In this document: one piece after another, positions 1-11,632 of the stretch | Numbering within the stretch: position 1 is the first letter of the stretch | Layout: each line of letters begins with the position of its first letter | Assembly: GCA_009667805.1 (NCBI GenBank) | Contig: CM019064.1 | Coordinates: 76,692,400 to 76,756,399 of the forward strand | Direction of reading: 5' to 3' | Source of the DNA: Leptobrachium leishanense | Taxonomy: Eukaryota > Chordata > Amphibia > Anura > Megophryidae | DNA: 64,000 nt | Program-made: the position numbers and the translations under genes | The notes under the pieces: model-generated | What the model was told of the DNA's origin: nothing | Database searches by the model: none | The model's input: the letters and a program-made list of their open reading frames with translations, nothing else

Positions 1-310
1 AACCTGCCTCAATTCTTCTAAATCTCCCTAAAATCTCTCTAAATCTGCCTCAATTTTTCTAATCTCACTAAATCTCACTAAAATCTCTAACCTGTCAAAT
101 CTGATCTCTCTCTCTCGCTCACCAAAACACAAGTGAGGAGAGGGAGGGAGAATCACAGAGGTCAGAGCCAATATTTACAAAATATTGGCCTGACCTGACA
201 AATTAGAAATTTTATTTTGATTTTTTTCTAACTTCTGATTGGATGTTGCTAGCCTGCCTCTCTGATGAGGCAGGCTAGGAACATCCCACTCAGCCCCAAG
301 ATGACCCTGC
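1..310. other. AT-rich leader, no gene seen
   Basis: The first 100 bases repeat a loose theme of AATCTCNCTAAA words, followed by unique-looking sequence with a short inverted repeat (GCCTGCCTC near 252 and GAGGCAGGC near 268). No reading frame or element end could be supported. Confidence 0.4.
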
Positions 311-316
311 CCTTAG

Positions 317-770
317 AACCCTAACCCTACCCCTGACCCTGCCCTTAGAACCCTAACCCTAACCCTAACCCTACCCCTACCCCTACCCCTAACCCTACCC
401 CTACCCCTACCCCTAACCCTACCCCTAACCCTAACCCTACCCCTAACCCTAACCCTACCCCTAACCCTAACCCTACCCCTAACCCTACCCCTACCCCTAA
501 CCCTACCCCTACCCCTAACCCTAACCCTACCCCTAACCCTAACCCTAACCCTAACCCTACCCCTAACCCTACCCCTAACCCTACCCCTAACCCTACCCCT
601 ACCCCTAACCCTAACCCTACCCCTAACCCTAACCCTACCCCTAACCCTAACCCTAACCCTACCCCTAACCCTACCCCTAACCCTACCCTACCCCTAACCC
701 TAACCCTAACCCTAACCCTACCCCTAACCCTACCCCTAACCCTAACCCTAACCCTAACCCTACCCCTAAC
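317..770. repeat. Telomere-like CCCTAA/CCCCTA array
   Basis: About 450 bases consist almost only of CCCTAA units mixed with the variant CCCCTA, in irregular order, read on the C-rich strand. CCCTAA is the vertebrate telomere repeat. The steady mixing with CCCCTA and the unique DNA on both sides point to an interstitial or subtelomeric block rather than a chromosome end. A homopolymer-rich T tract follows. Confidence 0.9.
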
Positions 771-777
771 TGTCAGT

Positions 778-857
778 TTATTTTATTTATTTTCTTTTTT
801 TACATTTTTTTACACACTTTTTTTTACTTTTTTTTACTTTTTTTTACACTTTTTTTT
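778..857. repeat. T-rich low-complexity tract
   Basis: Runs of T broken by ACA or AC separate the telomere-like array from the hairpin chain. No other signal is visible. Confidence 0.7.
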
Positions 858-1370
858 CTCTGCTGGGTGCCTTGATCCCTCGAGGCACCCAGCAGAGCAC
901 CTGATCACTGAAGTGATCGATTTTGTACTGAGTGCCACGATACCTCGTGGCACTCAGTACTTCCTGCCGCTACCGGAAGTGATCGCTCGGGGGAGCGATC
1001 ACGGACGGACCGGCGGCAGGTAAGTATATTACAAGGATGCCTCGATGTCGAGGCATCCTTGTAATATGCTCAGAGCAGCTGGAAGCGATCCGATCGCTTC
1101 CAGCGCTCTGTAGAAGTGCCGGGCACCTCTCCGGTGCAACCGGATGTAGATCGCTCCCGGGAGCGATCACATGGTGCCCCGGCACTTCTAACGGCCATTG
1201 CACGGATGCCTGGACTCCCAGGCATCCTGCAATGGCGTTTGAGCTGCTGGAAGCGATCCGATCGCTTCCAGCAGCTCAAAAACGGCAGGACGTACCATGT
1301 ACGTCAGCGGGTCTAAGAGAGACCCGCTGCAATGACGTACATGGTACGTCCGCGGTCGGGAAGGGGTTAA
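858..1370. mobile_element. Chain of hairpins ending in AAGGGGTTAA (piggyBac-like MITE end)
   Basis: At least eight hairpins stand side by side: 858-897 (15-bp stem), about 926-961, 963-1020, 1030-1067, 1072-1110, 1111-1190, 1192-1235, 1237-1280 and 1284-1352. Stems are 14 to 25 bp and loops are short; several share the stem word GGAAGCGATC. The chain ends in GAAGGGGTTAA, a terminus like those of the TTAA-flanked elements at 7980 and 17613, so it is probably one end of a piggyBac-like nonautonomous element. No matching left terminus was found. Short frames here are accidental products of inverted repeats. Confidence 0.6.
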
Positions 1371-1399
1371 AGGGTGCTAAATGATTTTGCTTTTGCAGA

Positions 1400-2880
1400 A
1401 TCATCTAACGCCAGGTTTTAGGACTCGCTAAAATTTTGCCTTGCGGATCCCGAAGTTAATTTGCGCCAGCACTTTGCAATACCTAACTTATTTAGACATT
1501 AAAAAAAATTGCGCTCCCCATTTTAGGTATAGTAAGCATAAGTAAAGTAAGCTTGCACAAGACGCGTGATGAAAACTGATTTCACCCCAGTGTAGGCTCC
1601 TATTCCATAGTTGGTGCTAATGTAGCTTCTCGATAAGTAATCGTTAACGCTAGGAGAAGTAAGTTTAACGTCTGACATCCTTAATACATTCCTGATGCTA
1701 CACTCGGGTGAAATCAGTTAGCGCCTCGCAGCTTGCGCGAGCTTACTGTACTTCAATGACATGCGGTGAGGTCAGTGGCTGGTGAGGCACTGGCTAGTAT
1801 CAGAGCCAGATATACACAGGGTTACGCAGTCGCAATTTACGCATTTGATTATCGTTATAGGAGAATAGAGTTTCACTATTTATAAAGTAAAGTTCGCTTT
1901 TTTTTACAGTTCTAAAAGCATGCACTTACAATACTGACTAATAGAGGGCGCTATTACAACTCTTTAAAATAAAGTTTGCATATAGGTTTTTACTTCTAAG
2001 AGCATGCACTTACAATACTGACTAATAGAGGGTGCTATTACACACATGCTGATTGCTGAGCTCTGCCTGCCCCCCATGATTGACGAGGACAGTCACATGA
2101 CTGTCCTGCGTCAATCAATCCATGTGGAGCTCTGCCTCTCACGAGGGGCATTTTAATTTTAAAAAAGAAGCGCTTGAGACCAATGGAGCTTTCCCATTGG
2201 CTCAAGCTTTCAATTGCTCTCAGTGCCTCTGGAGGCACTGAAGAGCGTAGGATCAGGAAGCAAAGCCAACTTGAGCTACGCAATTAGTGTAGCATTTAGC
2301 TGCGCAAATTGCATAGGCTAGGCTGGCTCAGTGCTGCCCCTGCTGTCTGTGTAGTGAATCACACACACACACAGCAGCTGGCAAACTGAAAGTGCGGGGG
2401 GAAAAAAGCAGAGGACAAGCAGCGAGGGAGCGTGGAGAGGTGAGTGTGAGAACTTTTTTCAATAAATAACATTTTATTTACAGTTTAAATATACATACAT
2501 GTCATTACAGCGCAACGAGCACATTAATTTACTGGAATGGCAGGGGAGGCTCTGCCTCCTCTGACTGCACGTCCCTGCTGTACATAAATGTTTACTATAT
2601 CTAACATAGAGAGCGTAATTTTTTTTAGCGTCTTGACAAGTTAGCTATTACAAAGTGCTGGCACAAACTACCATTGGGACCCACAAGGCAAAATTTTAGC
2701 GAGTCCTAAAAGCTGATTTCCCCTTAAGTGTCACCATGTTAGCGTGAACTACGGAATAGGGCCTGTAGCTTTAAGAATGTAATATGAATGCCAGACATTA
2801 AACTTACTTCTAGAGCTAACGATTACATATTGAGATGCTACATTAGCACCAAGTATGGAATATGGCCCATAAATATATAT
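1400..2880. repeat. Large imperfect inverted-repeat element
   Basis: The block 1412-1545 (starting TTTTAGGACTCGCTAAAATT) recurs inverted at about 2560-2720, and 1595-1690 (around GGTGCTAATGTAG) recurs inverted at about 2795-2875. The modules are not in simple mirror order, so this is either two nested foldback elements or a rearranged one. Inside lie further hairpins (1573-1720; 2075-2125; 2170-2212). The class is unknown and no target duplication was identified. Confidence 0.6.
1910..2045. repeat. Short tandem duplication
   Basis: A segment containing GCATGCACTTACAATACTGA followed by CTAATAGAGGG occurs twice, near 1918 and 2003, with a period of about 85 bases. It lies inside the inverted-repeat element. 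Confidence 0.7.
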
Positions 2881-3494
2881 ATAAAAAAGATTTTTGCTTC
2901 TAGAAATCTAGTGGCAATGCTTGAGAAAGCATGTCAGAATATATGAAATTTGCAGATAGTGTTGTTCTAGGTTTTGTGGTAGGGTAGTCATGTGAGAAGA
3001 TCCTTAGATAATGACAAACAAATCAGAGCCTTGTGAGATCATCAGAAGCCAATGATGTCATAATTGATCAGGACAAATATTATTACCCGCAGTGAAGACC
3101 ATCAGTAATTTAGTGAAAACAAAAATGTAAATTACGCAAACAGCAATGAATCATAACAAACAAGTGGAAGATAATAATAAAGTGGCGTTTGCCGTCTTGT
3201 CAGTCCAGACGTTTGATAAGGAAAAAACCTTATTATGAAGATTAATGCAAATAGCATGTACAAAATATGCAAATGATCACTTGTAAGTGTTCAAATAATG
3301 CTGTGGATGATTAAACAATCAGGCTGTTTTATGCTTTCAACTTCTTGCTTATCTTTCCATGCAGCCTTGGGAATGGTCAAGTTGTATTTACACCCAGTAA
3401 CCTTGACAGTACATAGTATGGAGGGCTCACATCAAAAGCCATGCAGCACTGAGTGCTCATTCTCAGTTTGAAGAAGAAGAGATAAGAACTCTAA
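2881..3494. other. No recognisable feature
   Basis: AT-rich sequence without a usable reading frame, inverted repeat or known element end. Confidence 0.4.
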
Positions 3495-4394
3495 CAGGGT
3501 TATTCAAAGAGAATCGAAAAGTCACTGCACGTTCGGTGACTTTTCGTTCTCTTCAATTCGGTGCGATTTGGCGATCCCATTTTGGGGACCCTGCGGTGTA
3601 TTCAGCAAGCGCCACAGGGCCGTCGTAGTGCAGGGGAAAGCCGCCGCAAACCCGACAAACACTCACCGCAAAACACGGCGAACGCACATTGAAACCTGCA
3701 AAAACATCTGGATTAACCCCACCGAACACGCTGGAGAAATCCCGAGCAGAAGCCGATCAGAGCGCAGAGCCGACCCCGCAGACGAATGGAGTGAAAAAAA
3801 CCAAAACAGTACGCTTGATTGTTTGAAAAGTGAAACGCTGTTTGCAAAGAAACTACAGAACGAAAATGTCTGAAATTCACATATAAGATCCAATGAATGA
3901 TAATAAAAAGGGCTGTTACAGAAAAAAAGAAAAAATTATTTAAAAACAAAAACAGGAAAAAAAAAAAATCCCCAAAAAATCCTGAAAAATGCCTAAAAGA
4001 TCCTAAAAAATCTAAAATAAAGAAACTTTTCCTGCAGAATATTATAATCAACGGTTTATTAGATATTGCATTAAAATGGGAATATTTTTAACATTGAAGC
4101 CTATAGGATTCACCTGAATAAACCTATTGAATAAAACCACCGAACAGTAGGGCATTTCGGCAAATTTTGACTGCTGGTTTGTGTTCTCTGAATAGACGAA
4201 GCATTGCTTCTCTATGGGGATTTCACTGCCCTCGAACAGGCAACGAACAGGCACCGTATGTGCAGGCAATTCGCCAACATTTGGCGAACTACTTGCTCTC
4301 TGGATAGCCGAATGGCCAGGAAAGGTAACCGTATGCTGAATTTCAGCGTTCGGTTACCTTTCGGCCCCAATTCGGATCTCTTTGAATAAACCTT
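3495..4394 (+). mobile_element. MITE-1 copy A
   Basis: The copy starts with CAGGGTTATTCAAAGAGA and ends with GGATCTCTTTGAATAAACC, so its termini are inverted repeats of about 20 bp. A subterminal hairpin follows the left end (stem GAAAAGTCAC). The middle is rich in CCGCAAACCCG-like words and then in A tracts. There is no protein. Sister copies at 18671 and 30278 have 3-bp duplications (TAA, TAT), in keeping with PIF/Harbinger. The right end here is decayed, so its exact base is uncertain. Confidence 0.8.
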
Positions 4395-5409
4395 TATATA
4401 TAGGAGAAACTGTTAGTGTGTTTGTTTAATTCAAATTGTAAAAGTAGAATTTAAATTGGTTCCTATTTGAAGTTTCATATAAAGCATTGTTGCCGTTTGT
4501 GTCACTGCAGTCATCCTAATGGACCTTGTTTCAACATTGACAATACTTCCCTGTGGTCTTCAAGGACAGAAACACAGCAGGTTCTCTTCATGATGCAGGG
4601 CATCGCAGTACAAAACAAGTTTTAACTTCTGATCCACAGCTGCAATATTTGGAAAATTTGGAAAATGTAACAATGTCATTTAAAGGGAAACTCTATATAA
4701 TAAAATATATATTATATATTTAAATCTTTGGGATTAATCACTATCTGCTCTTAATTGGCACCAATTTTTTTATATCAAAAAGTAAATACATATTTTTCCC
4801 TTGTTGTCTTCTCTTCTTGGTTCCACAGCACGCATCCATTCACCAGAAATAGCTGGATGCACAATGACCAATTATATGCTTCTCATAGAGAGGCTTTGAG
4901 GATAATTGGCATTTAAGCAGCTGGCATGCACACAGCAAATCACACGCAGAATCAGAAAGGAATTGGGAGCATTTAGAGCAGTTGATTGAAAGCTTACTCA
5001 ACAGTTCTACTCATCAACTCTCTCCTTCTGCTGTGACAGCTTTTCCAAGTGGTGTCCGACCTCCACCTTGAAGTCCCGTCAACATTTCACAACCTCCCAA
5101 AACTCAGCAAGGATGCGCCTTGTTGACAGTACTTCAAGGTGGAGATGAGACATGTTAGAGCTGTGACATCAGCGGGAAGGTGAATGGTGGAGGGGAACAG
5201 GTTCCTGTCACTATGACAACTTAAATACACTTAAGTGGTTATGGTGGCTAGAATGTCAATTTAAGTATTATTTTCCTTATAGAAGGATTACAATGTGCTA
5301 AACACCAAGAGTAATTAATTATATGCTGAGAATGATTCACAATGAAAAATATTTCACTTGTATCACCATACAAATGCATCAACTTAAAAAAATAATCAAA
5401 CCCCAAATA
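4395..5409. other. No recognisable feature
   Basis: AT-rich, apparently unique DNA. A local inverted match (CTTCAAGGTGGAG-like words near 5065 and 5130) is the only structure noticed. No gene can be supported. Confidence 0.4.
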
Positions 5410-5611
5410 AGTAACAGAGCAGTGTGTCTGTTTTTATGTCGATCAGTGTCCTTGTCAGTTTCTGCTTGTTTCTGCCAGTGAGTATGTCTTTCATTTCCTC
5501 TCTGTGTGACGGTTAGCGTATCTGTGTCTTTGTCATTGTCTTTGTATGCCTTTGTCAGAGTCTTGGTATCTGTGTCTTTGTCTCTGTGTCACGATATTTG
5601 TGTCTGTCACA

Positions 5612-6458
5612 CAGGGTTATTCAGAGAGATCCGAAAAGTCACCGCAGGTTCGGTGACTTTTCGTTCCCCGCACTGCGGGGCGATTCGGCGATTCCTAGTT
5701 CGCCGACCCTGCGGTGTATTCAGCAAGCACCGCAGGGCCCCCGTAGTGCAGAGAATACTTGCCGCAAACCCGCAGAAACCGCAGCAAAAACCAAGCCGAA
5801 CGCGCCAGAAAAGTCCAAGCAGAAGCCGATCACTACGCAGAGGAGCCGCCGTAAAAACCCGACACGCAGACGAACGGGGTGAAAAAACCCAAAAACAGTT
5901 CACTTGAAAGTTTGAAATTTGAAACACTGTTTGCAAAAAAACTACTGAACGAAAATGTCTGGAATTTACATATAAGATCCAATGAATGATAATAAAAAGG
6001 TCTGTTACAGAAAAAAGAAAAAACGATTAAAAAAAACCAGAAAAAACTTTTTAACAAAAAATGCCTAAAAGATCCTAAAAAAATCTATAAATAAAGTGAC
6101 TTTTAACTGCAGAGTAAAATAATGAACGGTTTATTAGATATTGAATTAAAATTGGAATATTTTTAACATTGAAGCCTATGGGATAAGTCTGAATAAACCT
6201 GTCGAATGAAACCACCGAACGGCAGGGCAATTCACTGACATTCCTCAGCTGTTCGGTGTCTCTGAATAGACAAACCATTTCTTCTCTATGGGGGATTTCA
6301 CTGCCCTCGAACAGGCACCGTATGTGCAGACAATTCGCCAGAATTTGGCGAATTGCCTGCTCTCTGAATAGCCGAATGGCCCTAAAATGTCTCAGTTCGC
6401 TGAAATTCAGTTTCTGGTTCCATTTCAGCCACATTTTGGATCTCTCTGAATAACCCCC
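5612..6458 (+). mobile_element. MITE-1 copy B
   Basis: Left end CAGGGTTATTCAGAGAGATC, right end TCTCTCTGAATAACCC, with the same subterminal hairpin and internal order as the other copies. It sits inside the TGTCTTTG simple repeat. The last bases of the right terminus are mutated, so the target duplication is not clear. Confidence 0.8.
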
Positions 6459-6637
6459 ATTGTCTCTGTGTCTATGTCTGTGTCCCTGTGTATGTGTCCA
6501 TGTCTTTGTTTCTGAGTGCCTGTGTTTCTGTGTGTCTCTCCCTTTCTCCCTGTTTGTCTTTGTCACTGTCTCCGAATCTCCAAGTGTGTGCATTTCTCTG
6601 TTTGTGTATTTGTGTCTCTGTCAGGCTTGATTTTTAA

Positions 6638-7064
6638 GGCTAATGTCAGATGAACGCAGTCAGAGCGCACTCTGCGTGCGTGCATAACGGACAGACGTAC
6701 TGACGGAAGATACTGTAGACACAACACAGTCCGTTTTTTTAACGGATGTAGAAAAAAAAGAGAAATATGAGAAGTAAAATTAAATGATAAGTACAGTCAG
6801 CGTCAACGTGATGGACGTCGCAAATGCGCTGCATCTGATGTCGCCTCATCACGCACACCGGCCACTATGTGGACGCAGAGAATCCGTTGTAGCGATTTTA
6901 CATCGAGGTCTAAATTGCGTCCGTTGCCATCTACGTGGTGCGTGTGCACTTCGGTGCGCACGTAGTTCGTGTGTTGGCCTCTATTGATCACAAATCTATG
7001 CTACGACGGTCGTTAAACTGTGCAGCGACACGGACGTGATGACTGTGTTTGTCTGACGCTAGCC
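6638..7064. mobile_element. MITE-3 copy, Harbinger-like
   Basis: A 427-bp element beginning GGCTAATGTCAGATGAACGC and ending GTCTGACGCTAGCC, flanked on both sides by TAA (6635-6637 and 7065-7067). It shares its termini with the element spanning 47495-56048. A 3-bp TAA duplication fits PIF/Harbinger. It is noncoding. Confidence 0.8.
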
Positions 7065-7215
7065 TAAGTGTGTCTCTTTTCTCAGTTTCTTTCCTAGCAT
7101 GTCTGTATCACTGTTTTTAAGAGTGTGTGTTTTCTCCATTGTGTGCGTGCATCTCCGTCTTTGTGTGTGTTTTTATGTGTCTGTCTGTGCATATACTATA
7201 GTGTGTTCTTTGCCG

Positions 7216-7979
7216 TGTGTGCAGTATGTGTAGTGTGCAGTTAGCCAACAGCCAACTGAATCCTAGTTTACGCAGTCATCATACTTACACCTACCTCACT
7301 TTGCAATCCGCACGCTCTTTCCTATCACACACTTACCCTCATCTCACTCAAACACAAGCTCAATCCCATCTCAAACACATACCCACTCCCATCTCACTCA
7401 GTCAACCACAAATTGATTTTACATTACATAAGAAGATCACAAGTTCCTAAAGTCTGGATGCCCGTGGTTTGCGGCTAACGGGCTACTCACATGTTCCAGA
7501 GACCATTTAAAATGCTCTTCTATATGTTATAGCCAGCTCATTCAAGGAGTTTATTCAATGATTTATTTATTTATTTTTGCAAATATCTGCTGCTACTTTT
7601 GTTTTGACTTTTTTATTATTATGCTTTACCACCTTTGTCATATTTATTGACTTATCGTGTGGAATACTACATTTTAATTTGTTGGAATACAATTTGTATA
7701 TTATTCCTTGCGGCTTGACTTTGGACATATTATAATATTTACTGTTATATAGTAGAAGGAACTCTAACATAAGACCTTATTGATGCATTGCTGTAGGTGG
7801 TGTTCCGTGTGATTTACGTATTATTTTAGCATACAATCCATAGTGCGGTTCGCTATTCTTTTGTTTTAAAAAAAGAACAACATACCCTGGCAGGGTTATG
7901 TACCTATCTGACTTTTAAATCTAACCCAAACTTTCCCAGAGTAACTATAACATTATGAAGATATATAATGATGATCATA
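7216..7979. other. No recognisable feature
   Basis: CA-rich sequence near 7260-7440 gives way to AT-rich DNA. No protein family, RNA gene or element end was recognised. Confidence 0.4.
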
Positions 7980-9162
7980 TTAACCCCTTCACTACCAACA
8001 GGGTTATTCAAAGAGAATCGAAAAGTCACTGCACGTTCGGTGACTTTTCGTTCTCTTCCACTCGGTGAGATTTGGCGATCCCATTTCGGCAAGCCTGCGG
8101 GGGTATTCAGCAAGCACCACAGGGCCGTCGTAGTGCAGGGAAAAGCCCCCGCAAACCCGTCGAAAACTCACCGCAAAACCCGGCGAACGTACACCGAAAC
8201 CCGAAAAAACATCTGGATTAACCCCGCCGAACACCCCGGAGAAACCCGAGCAGCCGCCGATCACAGCGCAGAGCAGCCGCCGGAAAAACCCGACACCGCA
8301 GACGAATGGAGTGAAAAAAAACCCAGTTTGCTTGAATGTTTGAAAAGTCAAACGCTGTTTGCAAAGAAACTACAGAACGAAAATGTCTGTAATTTACATA
8401 TAAGATCCAATGAATGATAATAAAAAGGTCTGGTACAGAAAAACGATTTAAAAAAAACGGAATTTTTTTTTTTCGCAAACAATCCAGAAAAATGCCTAAA
8501 AGATACTAAAAAATCTAAAAATAAAGAAACTTTCTACTGCAGAATAAAATAATAAACGGTTTATTAAATATTGAATTAAAGCGGGAATATGTTTAACATT
8601 GAAGCCTATGGGATTCTCCTTAATAAACCTGTTGAAACAAACCACCGAACAGCAAGGCAATTCGGCAACTTTTCACTGCTGTCTTGTGTTCTCTGAATAG
8701 ACGAAGCATTGCTTCTCTATGGGGGATTCACTGCCCTCGAACAGGCACCGAACAGGCACCGTATGTGCAGGAAAAAACAAACAAAACAATCGGAGCAGGG
8801 GAATAGACACCAAAAAGAGCTTAACCCAACAAGGCGAGTAGAACAACGACAATTGCACAAAGTGCAGGGAAGGTGTCTATGAATAAAATAGTAATAAATT
8901 TATTAAGCAAAAAAACACACTAAAACAACATAAAGCATAAACGGTGGAGCAATACACATACAAGAAGCGGCACCTCATAGGAGTCCACAAAGGTGATGAC
9001 CCAATAGGAGGAATAAGATATAAATGGAGGGATTGCTATCTAATACCTCGGCGGTTCAAGCCACCTACATACCTCTAAGCTAGAGTCACAATCACACAAC
9101 TGGGTAGTCCGCACAATAGCCACCGCATAAAGAGGAAAATAGAGATTAAAAGCAAAAGAGGA

Positions 9163-9220
9163 CGGACATAGCTCGACGCGTTTCGCCCATTACGAGCTTA
9201 ATCCTGAGCTGTGCTGTCCA
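9163..9220 (-). ncRNA. Decayed hammerhead ribozyme motif of the PLE
   Basis: On the minus strand the region reads stem I strand GGACA..AGCTC, a degenerate core AGGATTA (consensus CTGANGA), a stem II region, then GAA, the palindrome ACGCGT, C, and GAGCTATGTCC, which pairs back with the first strand. Stem I and the GAA-ACGCGT-C block fit a Penelope hammerhead; the core has about three changes, so activity is unlikely. Confidence 0.6.
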
Positions 9221-9816
9221 AGGAAAGTGCACGAATAAATAGGGTTACATTTAATACGAAAATTGAAAAGACACCTGAGTCTGATCACAGCGCCGGGACA
9301 TGTGATTACAGCGTCCAATCGCCAGAAGGCTAAGGAACGGCGAGCCGGGTGATAGAGGCGTCCAATCGCCAGTAAGCTGCTACCCGGCGAAACCACGTTG
9401 TCCAGTTGCACCAACCGCAAGTCAGATCGCACAATACATTCCCGAGCAGAAAATGGGGAGGGCCACAGGAAACAACAGCCGTGGAGCGGTCGTAAAAAAA
9501 GGGGGGGTGGTATCAGGGCGGCCGCAATCGGTTGCTAAGCAACCACAATAAAACAAAAACAAGAGACGACCGATCCTGAAACAATGTAAACCCTACCTCC
9601 TATATGGAAAGTACCGACGGGTATAAGGGACAACCCAAGGAACTAAGACAAAGAAATATAAATACGCTGTACGCAAACACAAATGCACAATACCATGGGG
9701 ATAGAAAAATATAACGAACAATGCTAAAAAGTGAGAAACAGTGAATGGAATAGTAATAAGACAAAAATGACAAGTATATAGTAAACGCACCTAACGAGTT
9801 GATAGGCAAAAAATGG

Positions 9817-10440
9817 TCACACAAACGGAGCAAATGTAAAGCCTTCATTGAGACCAAGAGGGGCATGAGTATTCAGTTGGTATATCCAGAACGCCTCCCG
9901 CTGAAGTAGTTTGGTATCAAGATTACCCTTTCTAGGGCCAAGTCTCACCTGTTCAATGCCCACAAACCTAAAATTCGTGAGGGAACAAATGTGACACAAT
10001 TGAAAATGCATGGCAACCGGGGTATCCTTATTGAGTCTAATGGCCCTGATATGCTCCAAAATGCGAGTTTTTAAAGGGCGGATGGTTTTGCCAATATATT
10101 TTAGGCCACAGAAACAAATAAGTTGATAAACCACCCCGGAAGAATTACAATTGAGAAAGAGCCGAATAGTATAAGATTTAGAATCATTATGATTATGAAA
10201 TTCTTTAGACTTATTCCGGACAAAAGGACAGGCACTGCAACGACCACATTTGTACATCCCGACCAGCGTGTTAGACAGCCAAGTACGCACACCAACATGC
10301 GAAGGTTGGAAATGGCTGTGCACCAATCGATCGTGAAGGTTGGTGCACCGTCTACGTCTAGCTGTAATGCTAGGTCTGGGAGGAAGAACATGTTTAAGGT
10401 GTGGGTCCTGAGTATGAAGCGGCCAGTATCTCAGACAAAT
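9817..10440 (-). pseudogene. PLE C-terminal fragment with GIY-YIG endonuclease
   Basis: The frame is open from the insertion edge at 10440 to the stop near 9817, about 208 codons, with no genuine start because the 5' part is lost. It opens with a linker of the form RYWPL..DP.LK, then a basic run and NLHDRLVHSHF, as found between RT and nuclease in Penelope-like proteins. The GIY-YIG domain follows: GVVYQLICFCGLKYIGKTIR, then an R..EH helix. A Cys pair upstream (CGRCSACPF) resembles the zinc-like linker of these elements. In an intact element this nuclease nicks target DNA for reverse transcription. It is a dead fragment whose frame is still open, which suggests a fairly recent insertion. Confidence 0.88.
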
Positions 10441-11039
10441 GTATGTGCAGGCAATTCGCTAACATTTGGCAAACTGCCTACTCTCTGAATAGCCGAATGG
10501 CCAGGAAGGGTAACCGCACGCTGAATTTCAGCGTTCGGTTACCTTTCGGCCACAATTCGGATCTCTTTGAATAACCCTGCACGTGATTTTCAAGAAAACC
10601 CATTGTCAGAAGCCAGTGTTTTTTTTTTGTAAAATCATTCTTAATTAATTTTAAAGTAAAAAATATTTGAGTTTATACCCATTGTATTTCTTACTGTAAA
10701 TAACCTATTTTTGGCCAGTGGATGGCGCCATCTACTGCCAAATTGAGTTAGAGGTTTGAGCAGCTGGTCTATTTTCTTCTATTTCTCCCTGCATCGGCTG
10801 GTGAAAGCCCGATATTGCTGATTTTGCAGTTTTAGCTCTTTGGGCATTATGCCCACGGGCTAAAACTTTTGGGGCACCTTCTGCAGCCCAAAAGCAAACA
10901 AAAGTAGTTTGCAGCAAACTAAATTGTTTTGCTTTTGGGCTGCAGATCAGCATATCGAGAAATCTTGATATCGGGGCACCAGATGGTGCCTTTGAAGCCC
11001 TAGATATCTATCGGTAGTGAAGGGGTTAATGGATGATCT

Positions 11040-11454
11040 ACTGTGTGCAGTTTTTTACAAGAAACAATAAAAGAGCAGACAGTGAACCATTATAGCATAT
11101 ATTTGCGCTTTTGTCACCATTGAAATGTGTTTAATGAATCATAATGCTATTAATCAGCCAATAATGTTATTTGGGGAGATGAAACTTGAGAGAAAAGGTT
11201 GTTCCCCCCCCCCCTAATCTGTGTGAAAGCTCATTTAGGTTTTTAATTAATCGAACATGCAGAACTATATCGCAATTGAATTTAGGGGCAATCCAAATCG
11301 TACATAAAAAATATGCAGGGAGGCCAAGAAGGTGGTTGCTAATTATTTGTTTTTCTTTTGTAGGGTGGTGGTGTAGGGAAATAAATACTAAACTGTAATA
11401 GAACATGAAGATCTGAATTATCAATAGATGGTTGAATCCAAAGGGATGCCGAGC
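11040..11454. other. No recognisable feature
   Basis: AT-rich DNA with a C run at 11205-11214. No family recognised. Confidence 0.35.
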
Positions 11455-11632
11455 TGCACTGCACAATTTGATATGGCTGTCTTAATAGGAGTAAGGAGAT
11501 ACAACGTTTCGGCTTGTTAAAGAGTCTTTATTACGTACTTTACAAATATTTGATAAAGGCTTGTGTATCGAGCTGAAACATCAGATCACCTTACTCCTAT
11601 AATGCAGCCATATTAAATCCTGCACTGTGACC
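11455..11632. repeat. Foldback relic with hammerhead-like arms
   Basis: The left arm (TGATATGGCTGTCTTAATAG then GAGTAAGG) is roughly complementary to the right arm (CCTTACTCCTATAATGCAGCC). Each inner edge carries a decayed motif: minus-strand GCCGAAACGTTG near 11505 and plus-strand TTGATAAAGGCT..AGCTGAAAC near 11553. This looks like two inward-facing tails of a Penelope-like element. Confidence 0.5.

Larger units (their letters stand above)
5410..7215 (+). repeat. Degenerate TGTCTTTG/TCTGTG simple repeat, split twice
   Basis: Words such as TGTCTTTG, TCTGTGTC and TGTGTCTCT recur from about 5410 to 5610, 6459 to 6630 and 7068 to 7215. The tract is interrupted by MITE-1 copy B and by MITE-3, so it was one longer repeat before the insertions. 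Short frames in it are low-complexity artefacts. Confidence 0.7.
8771..10440 (-). mobile_element. 5'-truncated Penelope-like element
   Basis: A 1,670-bp insertion is flanked by the 10-bp direct repeat GTATGTGCAG (8761-8770 and 10441-10450), which occurs once in the other MITE-1 copies. Its minus strand encodes the C-terminal part of a Penelope-like protein with a GIY-YIG nuclease domain, followed by a long 3' noncoding part with a hammerhead-like motif near 9163-9220. The reverse transcriptase is missing, so the insertion is 5'-truncated, as is common for this class. Confidence 0.88.
7999..10579 (+). mobile_element. MITE-1 copy C, interrupted by a PLE
   Basis: Termini are CAGGGTTATTCAAAGAGA and TCTCTTTGAATAACCCTG. 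Flanks read CAA on the left and CAC on the right; removing the element and one copy of the trinucleotide restores CCAAGTGATTTTC, the sequence of the uninterrupted piggyBac-like MITE at 17613-18093. This supports a 3-bp duplication with one later mutation. The copy is split at 8771-10440 by a Penelope-like element. Confidence 0.85.
7980..11029 (-). mobile_element. piggyBac-like MITE, interrupted
   Basis: The element begins TTAACCCCTTCACTACCAA and ends GGTAGTGAAGGGGTTAA, with TTAA at both outer edges, the target typical of piggyBac. Its outer segments (7980-7998 and 10580-11029) match the uninterrupted copy at 17613-18093 in reverse orientation. The middle is displaced by a MITE-1 copy that itself carries a Penelope-like insertion. 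It encodes no transposase. Confidence 0.85.

Noticed and set aside
858..1370. CRISPR-like array
   Set aside because: Hairpins differ in sequence and there is no constant repeat with unique spacers; the genome is eukaryotic.
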